Of a DNA stretch of 64,000 nucleotides, positions 52,632 through 60,704 are shown one piece after another; positions within the stretch are counted from its first letter, which is position 1; each line of letters opens with the position of its first letter. Location of the stretch: positions 1 to 64,000 of the forward strand of contig NZ_NPML01000029.1 in NCBI RefSeq assembly GCF_002252565.1, read 5' to 3'. The DNA comes from Petroclostridium xylanilyticum (lineage in GTDB: Bacteria; Bacillota; Clostridia; SK-Y3). The position numbers were made by a program, and so were the translations under genes. The notes below the pieces were generated by a model. The model was not told the origin of the DNA, searched no databases, and saw nothing but the letters and a program-made list of their open reading frames with translations.

Positions 52632-52976
52632 ATGAATATATACAATCCATCTAAAACTGCTGAACGGATGCATGTTCATGAGTTCTTAGGAAGTACCGGG
52701 TTTGCCGAGCCGGGTGAAGAAAGGCACAACCATCGTTTTGCTGGAGTTACAGGGGAAGCTATTCCGTTAGGAAACGGTAGGCATGTCCATGAGTTTCGTA
52801 GTAACACGGATTTTGTCGAAAATCATATACATGTGGTTCAAGGAAAGGCAGGGCCTGATATTATGGTAGGAGATAACAAACATATACACTTTGTTGACTC
52901 GTTTACAACAGTTGATGAAGGACATAGACATAGATTTACCTTTGCTACACTTATTGGTCCTAGTTCTGTTGAATAG
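52632..52976 (+). CDS. ymaF: YmaF-family protein
   Basis: 114-aa histidine-rich protein with repeated H-x-H patterns (RMHVHEFLGSTGFAE, ERHNHRFAGVTG, GRHVHEFRS, NHIHVVQGK, HRHRFTFATLI). This spacing is characteristic of YmaF. The histidines suggest metal binding. AAGGAGG precedes the ATG at 52632. Function unknown. Confidence 0.85.
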   Translation: MNIYNPSKTAERMHVHEFLGSTGFAEPGEERHNHRFAGVTGEAIPLGNGRHVHEFRSNTDFVENHIHVVQGKAGPDIMVGDNKHIHFVDSFTTVDEGHRHRFTFATLIGPSSVE

Positions 52977-52980
52977 CAAT

Positions 52981-53003
52981 AGAGCTTTTAAGGGCTCTTT
53001 TAT
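52981..53003 (+). terminator. Terminator after ymaF
   Basis: AGAGC / GCTCT stem with loop TTTTAAGG and a TTTTATTTT tail, 5 nt after the stop. Confidence 0.75.
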
Positions 53004-53256
53004 TTTGATTCAAAAATACAACAAACACGAAAAAGCATTGTTTTGTTCAGAAACTATATGGTTCTAAAGACTTAGTACCATAGTCTTTTATTCCTAAAAT
53101 CAGAAAAATATCTTGAAAAATAGCGAAATTAGTAGTATTATAGCATTAAAGAAATATTTTACTGTTGAAACTTTTATTGGATACATTGGTTTATTATCCT
53201 ACAAAAGTTCAGATAAGAAAGATTTTTCATTTCCCCTCCTTTTTTATATAGATATA

Positions 53257-53292
53257 GAATATCCCTTAGCCATTTAAGGGATATTCTTTTGT
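53257..53292. terminator. Strong hairpin, orphan terminator
   Basis: 12-bp perfect stem GAATATCCCTTA / TAAGGGATATTC with a 6-nt loop, followed by TTTTG. No gene ends nearby on either strand, so it may end a small RNA or a lost gene. Confidence 0.65.
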
Positions 53293-53367
53293 TTTGATTT
53301 TAAAGGAAAGATTTTGTTAACCCAATATATAGTAGATGACTGTTCTTCCACAACAAGTTAACAACAG

Positions 53368-53399
53368 TATCCACAGAGTTATCCACAGAATTATCAACA
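53368..53399 (+). other. Cluster of DnaA-box-like nonamers
   Basis: GTATCCACA (53368), TTATCCACA (53379, a perfect consensus box) and TTATCAACA (53391) are in the same orientation, spaced 11-12 bp, within AT-rich DNA. It might bind DnaA; an origin is not indicated by any neighbouring gene. Confidence 0.35.
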
Positions 53400-53598
53400 T
53401 ATGCGGAAAACAATGTTAATATTTTTAAATAATTCCACATTATGCAAGATTATATAAGGTACATTTAGGTTAAAAATAAGGTTTTTAATACTTGCCAGGA
53501 ATATGCAGCAAAAAAATAGGATTTTTACACATAAAAATGTAACAAAAATAATTCACATAACATAGAATGTAATATAAATAATTCTATATTCCATGAGA

Positions 53599-53655
53599 TT
53601 ACCTCTGTTGGTGATAGAGGTAACCGTGCAAGGGCAGAGCGAAAATTCTGCCCTT
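53599..53655. other. Tandem hairpin pair of unknown role
   Basis: Hairpin 1: TTACCTCT / AGAGGTAA with loop GTTGGTGAT (53599-53623). Hairpin 2: AAGGGCAGA / TCTGCCCTT with loop GCGAAAAT (53630-53655). Located 240 bp upstream of dapL with no T-tract. I do not recognise a riboswitch class; the rest of 52980-53892 holds no gene. Confidence 0.45.
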
Positions 53656-53892
53656 TAATATTTATACATTTTTTCACACTTTTATCATAATAAAAACCTT
53701 TTTTGTTTTCATAGGCAGAAGAATTACCTGTATATATATAAATGAAAGTTCTAGGATTAGGACATGATAGGCGCTGCATATTAATGTAATATAACTATAT
53801 TTTGTTAAACTTTTATGAGGTTGAAGGACTTAATGTATCATGCAAGCACTTTTTATATATTAACCTGAATCTGATTTTAAAGGAGGCTGTTT

Positions 53893-55059
53893 ATGAAGCA
53901 AGCAAGAAGACTTGATAATGCACCGCCGTACCTGTTTGTCGAAATAGAAAATAAGATTAAGGAGGCTCAAAAAAAGGGAGTAGATGTAATCAACCTTGGT
54001 ATTGGAGATCCTGATATTTCAACTCCTGATTTTATAGTGAATAAAGCAATAGAGGCTATAAAAAATCCTACATATCATTGTTATCCGGAATACGATGGCT
54101 GCATTGAGTACCGGAGTGCTGTAGCACGATACTATAAACGAAGATTCGGAGTCGAGCTTGATCCTGAGAATGAAATAGTAGCTCTTCTAGGTTCAAAGGA
54201 AGGAATAGCACATATATTTTTTGCCCTTGTAAATGATGGGGACTTTACGCTTGTGCCGGATCCCCAGTATCCAGTATATAGGCTTGCCACATCCCTAACG
54301 GGGGGCATTCCCTATCCAATGCCTCTTATCCCAGAAAATGGTTTCTTACCCGATTTTTCAATGATTCCTATCGAAGTATTAAAGAGGACGAAAATCCTAT
54401 TTATAAATTACCCGAATAATCCTACAGGAGTGGTAGCAAACCTGGATTTTTATAAAAAAGTAATTGAGATAGGTAAGAAATATGAAATACTCATTTGCAA
54501 TGACAATGCATATTCTGAATTTACATATGATGGGGTAGTTGCGCCCAGTTTACTGCAAGTGGAAGGTGCAATGGATACGGCGATAGAATTTCACTCCTTA
54601 TCCAAATCTTATAATATGACAGGTTGGAGGTTGGGCTATGCAGTAGGAAACAGTGATGCAATCGCAAAACTGAAGAAGATGAAGCATAATATTGACTCGG
54701 GAATTTTTACGGCACTCCAGGTCGCAGGAATAGAAGCTCTGGATAATGGTGACTCTTTTATCAAAAATATGGTAAAAATTTATGAGCGAAGAAAGGATTA
54801 CGTACTTGGCTGTCTAGATCGTCTTGGGTGGGAATATGTGAGGCCTGAAGGCGCATTCTATATCTGGGTTAAGGCACCGGGGCAGTATTCATCCAGTGAA
54901 TTTGCATCATTGCTCTTAAAAAAGTATGGTATCGTTGTTGCGCCTGGAAATGGGTATGGAGATTATGGAGAAGGGTATATAAGAATATCCTTAACGATAA
55001 GTGATGAGAGGCTTAAAGAGGCTTTTGAAAGGGTTAATAGCAATCCAATTGGTAAATAG
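53893..55059 (+). CDS. dapL: LL-diaminopimelate aminotransferase
   Basis: 388-aa class I/II PLP aminotransferase. It converts tetrahydrodipicolinate to LL-diaminopimelate in one step for lysine and cell-wall synthesis. The PLP lysine is in HSLSKSYNMTGWRLGY. Other family marks are INLGIGDPDIS, NYPNNPTG and EGAFYIWVK. The DapL-type N-terminus (RRLDNAPPYLFVEIENKIKE) favours this over a generic aminotransferase. AAGGAGG precedes the ATG. The length is normal. Confidence 0.8.
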   Translation: MKQARRLDNAPPYLFVEIENKIKEAQKKGVDVINLGIGDPDISTPDFIVNKAIEAIKNPTYHCYPEYDGCIEYRSAVARYYKRRFGVELDPENEIVALLGSKEGIAHIFFALVNDGDFTLVPDPQYPVYRLATSLTGGIPYPMPLIPENGFLPDFSMIPIEVLKRTKILFINYPNNPTGVVANLDFYKKVIEIGKKYEILICNDNAYSEFTYDGVVAPSLLQVEGAMDTAIEFHSLSKSYNMTGWRLGYAVGNSDAIAKLKKMKHNIDSGIFTALQVAGIEALDNGDSFIKNMVKIYERRKDYVLGCLDRLGWEYVRPEGAFYIWVKAPGQYSSSEFASLLLKKYGIVVAPGNGYGDYGEGYIRISLTISDERLKEAFERVNSNPIGK

Positions 55060-55352
55060 ATATTAAGCCTTGCAGCTCAGTTCCTGGAATTATATAAGCT
55101 ATATATTTTACATTAAAGAATTTTCATTGGTGCACAAAGAAGGAATGCGGCTTGGGAACGGTTGGTCTGTCGCATACGCTTTTCATGCGACGGAAGAGTG
55201 GGGAGTAAAGCTACTGTACAGGCTATTTTCATCTATATTTGTGATCTGTAAAGGTAGATCGTGGCGGTTAATATAAAAATATTTGGTGAAAATAATACTA
55301 TATGACATAAATAGTTTGCTACCTACTGTCGGTGCGTATGTAGGACCGGAAA
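55060..55352. other. Intergenic region with small hairpin
   Basis: No gene. A 7-bp hairpin GTCGCAT / ATGCGAC lies at about 55168-55191 without a T-tract. The next gene start has only a weak ribosome site. Confidence 0.35.
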
Positions 55353-56543
55353 ATGGCAGAGATAGAAAGAGGTGCAGTGCATATAGTATTATTTAGTGCC
55401 TTGTTGATAGTATTTTCGCCTTACCTGGCATTCGTGCCCACTATTTTTACGACATTTCGGATGTTACAAAAAGGCGATTTTATATTAGTTACTGTTTGGG
55501 ATATAGGATTGTTTTTTCTTTTTATTTGGTCTTTATTTGTAGGTGTTATAAATACAAATGAAATTTCTGCAGTAGCCTCACTGGCGATACTGTTTTATTT
55601 TTTTCTTAGTGTATATTTGCAAAATTACTACAATAATGAGGAAGAAATTGAAAAACTTTTAGGAAATTTTTTATTCGTTTCAATAGGGTCTGCTTTTATT
55701 GGAATTATAGAGAGATACACAACAATCCATTATGAGCCCGCATGGTGGAAGCACCTGTTTGGAATTTACCCACTGGTTTCATTCAGGGAAAGCAGTAGAA
55801 TTTCTGGAACTTTTGGTAATCCAAATGTAGCAGGAATTTGGTATGCGGTCATGACACTTATATGTTATTATTTTTATCAAAATTCTTCTAAACCTAAGAA
55901 AGGGTTTTATGTACTTGGAATAGGATTATTTATTAGTGTTTTACTGATGACGGGATCGCGTGGGGCCATAATTGGCTTAATATTAGGATTAGCTGTATAT
56001 GCCTATTTTACAGGACATAAAAAAAGGATGGTGTTCCTAATACTTCTTTTAATATCAGGGGTAGCGTTAATGTTTATTTTTCCGGAATGGTTTCCCAGGG
56101 GGCATAATCTATTTAACTCAGTCAAGGACCGCGGGGCAATTTGGGCAAATTGTTTCAATATGTTTAAGTATAAACCTATTACTGGATGGGGGTTAATGGG
56201 AATTTACTTTGCAAACGATAGCGTTTACCATTATTTAAAAACCTTTCACGGGCATAATATTTGGATTACGATAGCAACCACCATGGGGATAGTAGGATTA
56301 GGTATTTTTATATATATGAAATATTATTTGTTTGAACAGATTAAAGTACTTAACCAATATCATTGCAGATTGACACCTTTGCTAGCCGGCATAGAAGTCG
56401 CAGTTTTAGGACAAGGATTATTGGATTTTACAATAATGAATCCACAGGCAGGTATTATATTCATTAGTTGTTCAGCAATCATCAATGGTTTGGCGTTTCA
56501 GTATAGCAATAGAATTATTGGACAATATTTTTATATTCGATAA
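55353..56543 (+). CDS. O-antigen ligase/polymerase-like membrane protein
   Basis: 396-aa protein with about ten membrane segments. The central section ISGTFGNPNVAGIWYAVMTL and MTGSRGAIIGLILGL, with the long loop holding NMFKYKPITGWGLMG and FHGHNIWI, is the Wzy/WaaL (O-antigen ligase) signature. It probably transfers or polymerises surface glycans. The ATG at 55353 has a weak site (AGGACCGG), and the protein starts directly near a membrane segment, so a few residues at the N-terminus may be mis-assigned. No sugar genes are adjacent. Confidence 0.75.
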   Translation: MAEIERGAVHIVLFSALLIVFSPYLAFVPTIFTTFRMLQKGDFILVTVWDIGLFFLFIWSLFVGVINTNEISAVASLAILFYFFLSVYLQNYYNNEEEIEKLLGNFLFVSIGSAFIGIIERYTTIHYEPAWWKHLFGIYPLVSFRESSRISGTFGNPNVAGIWYAVMTLICYYFYQNSSKPKKGFYVLGIGLFISVLLMTGSRGAIIGLILGLAVYAYFTGHKKRMVFLILLLISGVALMFIFPEWFPRGHNLFNSVKDRGAIWANCFNMFKYKPITGWGLMGIYFANDSVYHYLKTFHGHNIWITIATTMGIVGLGIFIYMKYYLFEQIKVLNQYHCRLTPLLAGIEVAVLGQGLLDFTIMNPQAGIIFISCSAIINGLAFQYSNRIIGQYFYIR

Positions 56544-56769
56544 ATTATTACCATTTTTAGGAGGTTATCGGTAACTAAGGTTAAAAGCGTCGGTTATTTA
56601 TTTTGCTGGAAGTATTGACAATATTTCTATTTGAGATATTATTTAATGGGATGGAAGATAAAATTAGAAGAAAGGTTAAGGGTGGTGCAATGATGAGAGA
56701 GCAGACCGGATTGGAACCAGTTCAGGCGTGAATATTATAAAGAAAATAAGATAAGAGGAGGTATATTTT

Positions 56770-57531
56770 ATGCAGCAAGCTATAGAATTAAGATGCGATG
56801 GTTTAACTTTAAGAGGTATGATTCATATTCCAGAACTAGGAAAAAGCAAATATCCTTTTGTTGCAATCTATCATGGATTCACAGGAAATAAGATGGAACC
56901 TCAGTTTATGTTTGTGCGTCTCTCAAGGGAATTGGAAAAAGCGGGTGTGGGAAGTGTGCGGTTTGATTTTTCCGGTTCGGGAGAAAGTGATGGGTTGTTC
57001 GAGGAGATGAGTGTTTCAAATGAAATTAAAGAGGCAAAGCATATCTTTAAATTTATGTCTGAGCTTGAATATGCTGACAAGAATAATTTATTTATGGTAG
57101 GCCTGAGTATGGGAGGGTTGGTTGCCAGCGTGGCCGCACCTGAAGTTGATAGGGTAAAGGCGCTGGTCCTTTGGGCGCCGGCAGGGAATATGGCAGAAAT
57201 TGCAGAATATGCTTCCCAAAAAAATGAATATTATGTAGATGAAAAAGGCAGGATAGACATTGGAGGTTTATGGTTAGGGCCGCATTTTCTTGAGGACGTA
57301 AAGGGTATTGATGTATATGGAAGGGCTGTTCATTATAAAGGTGATGTATTGCTTGTTCATGGAACTGCAGATGCTACTGTACCTATACAGGCTTCATATA
57401 AATATAAGGAAACTTATGGGGAAAAGGCCCAGTTGATTGAAATTGAAGGTGCCGACCATACATTTCAGAGAATGGACTGGAAGAATGAATTAATCGATAC
57501 GACTATAGACTTTATAGCTAGACATACATAA
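56770..57531 (+). CDS. Alpha/beta hydrolase (serine aminopeptidase-like)
   Basis: 253-aa alpha/beta hydrolase. The nucleophile elbow is GLSMGGLVAS, the acid is in GTADATVPIQ and the histidine in GADHTFQR; YHGFTGNKMEPQ provides the oxyanion region. The fold resembles small esterases/S33-like hydrolases. AGAGGAGG is a strong ribosome site. It is a monocistronic cytosolic enzyme; the substrate is unknown. Confidence 0.85.
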   Translation: MQQAIELRCDGLTLRGMIHIPELGKSKYPFVAIYHGFTGNKMEPQFMFVRLSRELEKAGVGSVRFDFSGSGESDGLFEEMSVSNEIKEAKHIFKFMSELEYADKNNLFMVGLSMGGLVASVAAPEVDRVKALVLWAPAGNMAEIAEYASQKNEYYVDEKGRIDIGGLWLGPHFLEDVKGIDVYGRAVHYKGDVLLVHGTADATVPIQASYKYKETYGEKAQLIEIEGADHTFQRMDWKNELIDTTIDFIARHT

Positions 57532-57649
57532 GAGAGTATTACAAGGATTATTTGATGCTATTTTTCTTATTACTATAGGGAGATATAAAATAAAGAAATG
57601 GGAGGAGTTGCAGTGGGCATTACTTCCATTTCTTTATTTTGGCTTTAGA

Positions 57650-58414
57650 TTACTTGCGTCTCAATTCCTTAATGTTTGATAAGTAATATTGTTCCTCTCT
57701 AATCATATGATCTGGAAAAAGAGGTTTGAGCGTGCTCATAGCTTTACATTTTTTTCTTAAATCCCGTATTTTACTTAAAAAATGTATAAAATCTTCAATA
57801 TTTTTTTCAACTTGCTCATTTAGCCATTCCAGAGAACCATTATTGAGATTGGTCCTTTCAAGCATTTGACCTAACTCTGTAGCCTTAATAAATAAATGTT
57901 CAAAAGTATTTTTAAAATTTTCAGCTTCCTTTATAAGTATAGTTTCGGTTGCATCCAGGTCGGATGCTATTGCTGCAGCATGACCGGCAGCATCTGGAAG
58001 CCATATTTTATGCAAAAGTATGTTTCCGGCAGTTGTGTTTCTAGGTATATTTGTCTGAATCATACACAGTGTCCGATAAAATTCCATGGCTTCATTGATC
58101 ATATGGTTAATGAAAGTAGGTGGTAAGCCGAGCTCTATATCACACTCAAGCAGCTTTCTCACAAGCAAGCGTTTATAGTTTATAAAATTTACCAAAACAG
58201 GAATAACACGGCTGATGAGTTCTTTTACAGCCGGACAGGTGGGCTTTTCTAATAGCTTTTCCGCTTCATTTCTTAATGAGATGAAGGCATTTTTAAAATA
58301 TTGCGATGTTATTATATATTGAGGTTCCCTTGAAGATAAAGTAATGAGTTGAAATTCGCCGTGATCTCTCATAATACCTGACCAAAAAAATATCTCCTGA
58401 GCAGCATTAGACAT
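57650..58414 (-). CDS. DUF2935 family protein
   Basis: 254-aa all-helical protein starting at ATG 58414 (GGAGGG upstream). It has two repeated helical halves, each opening with a conserved acidic/His stretch (FFWSGIMRDHGEFQLITLSS, and KIWLPDAAGHAAAIASDLDA). This matches DUF2935, a ferritin-like, putatively metal-binding family of Clostridia and Bacilli. Function unknown. An upstream ATG at 58471 has no ribosome site. Confidence 0.8.
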   Translation of the reverse strand: MSNAAQEIFFWSGIMRDHGEFQLITLSSREPQYIITSQYFKNAFISLRNEAEKLLEKPTCPAVKELISRVIPVLVNFINYKRLLVRKLLECDIELGLPPTFINHMINEAMEFYRTLCMIQTNIPRNTTAGNILLHKIWLPDAAGHAAAIASDLDATETILIKEAENFKNTFEHLFIKATELGQMLERTNLNNGSLEWLNEQVEKNIEDFIHFLSKIRDLRKKCKAMSTLKPLFPDHMIREEQYYLSNIKELRRK

Positions 58415-58537
58415 AAAACATCCCTCCACAAAATTTTTGTTATATAATACATGATATGTATAAAATGCCATAATTTGTTACTATGCAGGATTAAAAAATC
58501 CATTACCCCAATAGTAAGATTTTTAAAAGGAAATAAG

Positions 58538-58592
58538 TTGACATACCGGAATAATGTGATACAATGAATATATACCCTACCCGGAGTAGGGT
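58538..58592 (+). promoter_or_regulatory. copZ-csoR promoter with CsoR operator
   Basis: TTGACA (58538-58543) and TACAAT (58560-58565) with a 16-bp spacer form the promoter. Immediately downstream, ACCCTAC-CCGGA-GTAGGGT (58574-58592) is the GC-rich inverted repeat bound by copper-sensing CsoR, placed over the likely start site for repression. Confidence 0.88.
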
Positions 58593-58659
58593 GGGTTATC
58601 GGTTTTAAAATTGGTTAACTATAAAAAATTAAAAGTATATAACGAAAGGAATGATTTAT

Positions 58660-58869
58660 ATGTCAAAGAAAATCTATATTGAAGGAATGAGCTGCGGGCA
58701 TTGTGTCAGTCATGTTAAGGAAGCTTTGAAAGAAATAAATGGTGTAGGTTCAGTGTCGGTAAGCTTAGAAGGTAAATTTGCAACAGTAGAATTAACCGAT
58801 GAAGTAAGTGATAATGCTTTAAAGGCAGCTATAGAAGAGGCTGGATATGAGGTTACAAAAATAGAATAG
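58660..58869 (+). CDS. copZ: CopZ-like copper chaperone
   Basis: 69-aa heavy-metal-associated protein with the copper-binding MSCGHC motif (residues 10-15) and the ferredoxin-like HMA fold (VSVSLEGKFATVELTDEV). ATG 58660 has AAAGGA 9 nt upstream; an ATG at 58651 overlaps that site. It leads the operon with csoR 10 nt downstream. It delivers Cu(I) to a P-type ATPase, which is not encoded here. Confidence 0.88.
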   Translation: MSKKIYIEGMSCGHCVSHVKEALKEINGVGSVSVSLEGKFATVELTDEVSDNALKAAIEEAGYEVTKIE

Positions 58870-58879
58870 GAGAAAATAT

Positions 58880-59143
58880 ATGGTAAGTCAGGATAAACAA
58901 ATACTTAACCTGTTAAAGACATCCAGAGGCCAGCTGGAAGGTATAATAAAAATGGTAGAAGACGGCCGGTACTGTGTAGATATATCAAAGCAAATACTGG
59001 CAGTGCAAGCTCTATTAAAAAAAGCAAATTTGAAAATATTAGACAACCATATTAAAAGCTGTGTAAAACAAGCATTTGCTGAAGGACAAGGTGATGAAAA
59101 GGTAGATGAGATAATTGAAATAATAGATAAATATGTAAAATAA
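58880..59143 (+). CDS. csoR: CsoR-family copper-sensing repressor
   Basis: 87-aa all-alpha repressor. The metal site is C-H-C, seen as GRYCVDISKQ, DNHIKSC. RGQLEGIIKMVEDGR is the conserved DNA-contacting helix. Cu(I) binding releases it from the operator at 58574-58592. AGGAGAAA precedes the start. Its length fits the family. Confidence 0.9.
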   Translation: MVSQDKQILNLLKTSRGQLEGIIKMVEDGRYCVDISKQILAVQALLKKANLKILDNHIKSCVKQAFAEGQGDEKVDEIIEIIDKYVK

Positions 59144-59150
59144 GTTCACG

Positions 59151-59217
59151 GTTCACAGTTATCAGTCCGTAGTAACTATAGAATGGACAATGGCAATCAA
59201 CTGTGAACTGTTTTTTT
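59151..59217 (+). terminator. Terminator after csoR
   Basis: GTTCACAGTT (59151-59160) pairs with AACTGTGAAC (59199-59208) and is followed by TTTTTTT. The long loop makes it an elongated hairpin. Confidence 0.75.
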
Positions 59218-59249
59218 GGTCTATATTAGTAATTGTAGGTAACAATTAA

Positions 59250-60545
59250 TCACATAATATTATAGCGGGAATTGCAATTATATTTTCATTATTCCAACTT
59301 TATGCTTCCTTGTCCGGTATGATTCCAGAACGGCTCTTGCGTGCTATACATCTGGGATTTGTATTATTACTGGCATTTTTGCTCTACCCTGCTATAAAAT
59401 CCATGTCAAGAAGAGAAATGCACTGGATGGATGTTGTATTAGGCGTATTAGGTGCAGGGGTTGCCAGCTATATTGTATGGAATTACAGGGCGCTTATTGA
59501 CAGTTGGCTGAAGCACTGGGGATGCCATATATTGAAGTTGCAAAAGCTGCTGTAATTCCAGCTTTACTGTATTTTACAGGAATATGGATTATGATTCATT
59601 TTGAAGCTAAAAAGCTGGGAATGAGAGGACTTAGCAAAGACGAACTTCCTAAGATCTGGGATGTTTTAAGAGAGAGGGCACCTATTTAGACCGCTTATTG
59701 CCATTATTTACTTTTTGGTAGAGGGTTCTACGCCAATGAGAGCTGCTCTGTATGGTATTTTGTTTTCTATTATAGCAAGCATGCTTAAGAACAGTACTAG
59801 AATGAGCTTTAGGGATTTTATGGATGCTCTTGAGATGGGAGCAAGAAATATCATAGGGGTTGCTATTGCCTGTGCTGCAGCAGGAATTATTATTGGAGTG
59901 GTAACTTTAACCGGATTGGGATTAAAGATGGCTTCCGGGCTTCTAGGGCTTTCCGGAAGTATAAAGATCCTCACTCTGTTCTTCACCATGGTGGCCTCTC
60001 TTGTGTTGGGAATGGGTGCCCCAACTACAGCAAACTATATTATTACCTCCACCATCACTGCTCCTGCGGTCATGCAGTTGGGAGTACCTGCATTAGCAGC
60101 CCATATGTTTGCTTTCTATTTTGGAATTGCAGCAGATATTACCCCGCCGGTAGCTTTAGCTGTTTATGCTGGTTCAGCCATTGCAAAGAGTGATCCTCTG
60201 AAGACAGGTATACAAGCCACAAAATTAGCTATTGCTGCTTTCTTGATACCATATATATTTGCGTATAATCCGGCTCTATTGTTAATCAATACCACACCTC
60301 TTCAGGTGGTGCAGATTGTTATTACATCGCTCATTGGTATGGTTGGAATAGGGGCAGCTATGGAAGGATATTTATTAACACATACCGGCAAAATTGAGCG
60401 TGTTATCCTCCTGGTAGGCGGACTCTTGCTAATCGATCCTGGCTTGATTACAGATATTGCAGGAATTGGTTCCATCGTTGCTGTATTCTTATATCAGATG
60501 AAAAAAGTAAGAAGCAGCAGACAGATGACAGTGATAAGTGAATAA
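59250..60545 (+). pseudogene. TRAP transporter fused permease, broken
   Basis: The first frame (IIAGIAIIFSIFQ, SGMIPERLLRAIHLGF, HWMDVVLGVLGAGV) is the N-terminal DctQ-like part. After 59500 the sequence jumps to AEALGMPYIEVAKAAVIPAL, deleting roughly 200-250 residues, with a frame change, and another shift near 59695. The last part, open from 59715, has TRAP DctM helices (VLGMGAPTTANYIITSTITA). A TAXI-type fused permease is the best match. It is non-functional unless the C-terminal part alone is made. Confidence 0.8.
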
Positions 60546-60571
60546 TAAATATTAAATATTAAATATTAGAT

Positions 60572-60617
60572 AAACCCAAAAATACCATCTATTTAAATAG
60601 ATGGTATTTTTGGGTTT
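60572..60617. terminator. 46-bp perfect palindrome (bidirectional terminator)
   Basis: AAACCCAAAAATACCATCTA is mirrored perfectly on both sides of ATTTAAAT. Its A- and T-rich flanks allow termination on either strand. Confidence 0.8.
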
Positions 60618-60704
60618 GCCTTATTTTCTTATTTTATATGTTATGTTGAAAGCTCAAAAACAGTATGATATAATATACAAAAAATACCAAAAGAGGTGTT
60701 ACAG

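Noticed and set aside
53525-53779. 84-aa minus-strand open frame upstream of dapL
   Set aside because: It spans the two hairpins, has no ribosome site and no protein-like pattern.
53600-53892. Lysine riboswitch upstream of dapL
   Set aside because: The core junction and length expected of an L-box are absent; only two small hairpins are visible.
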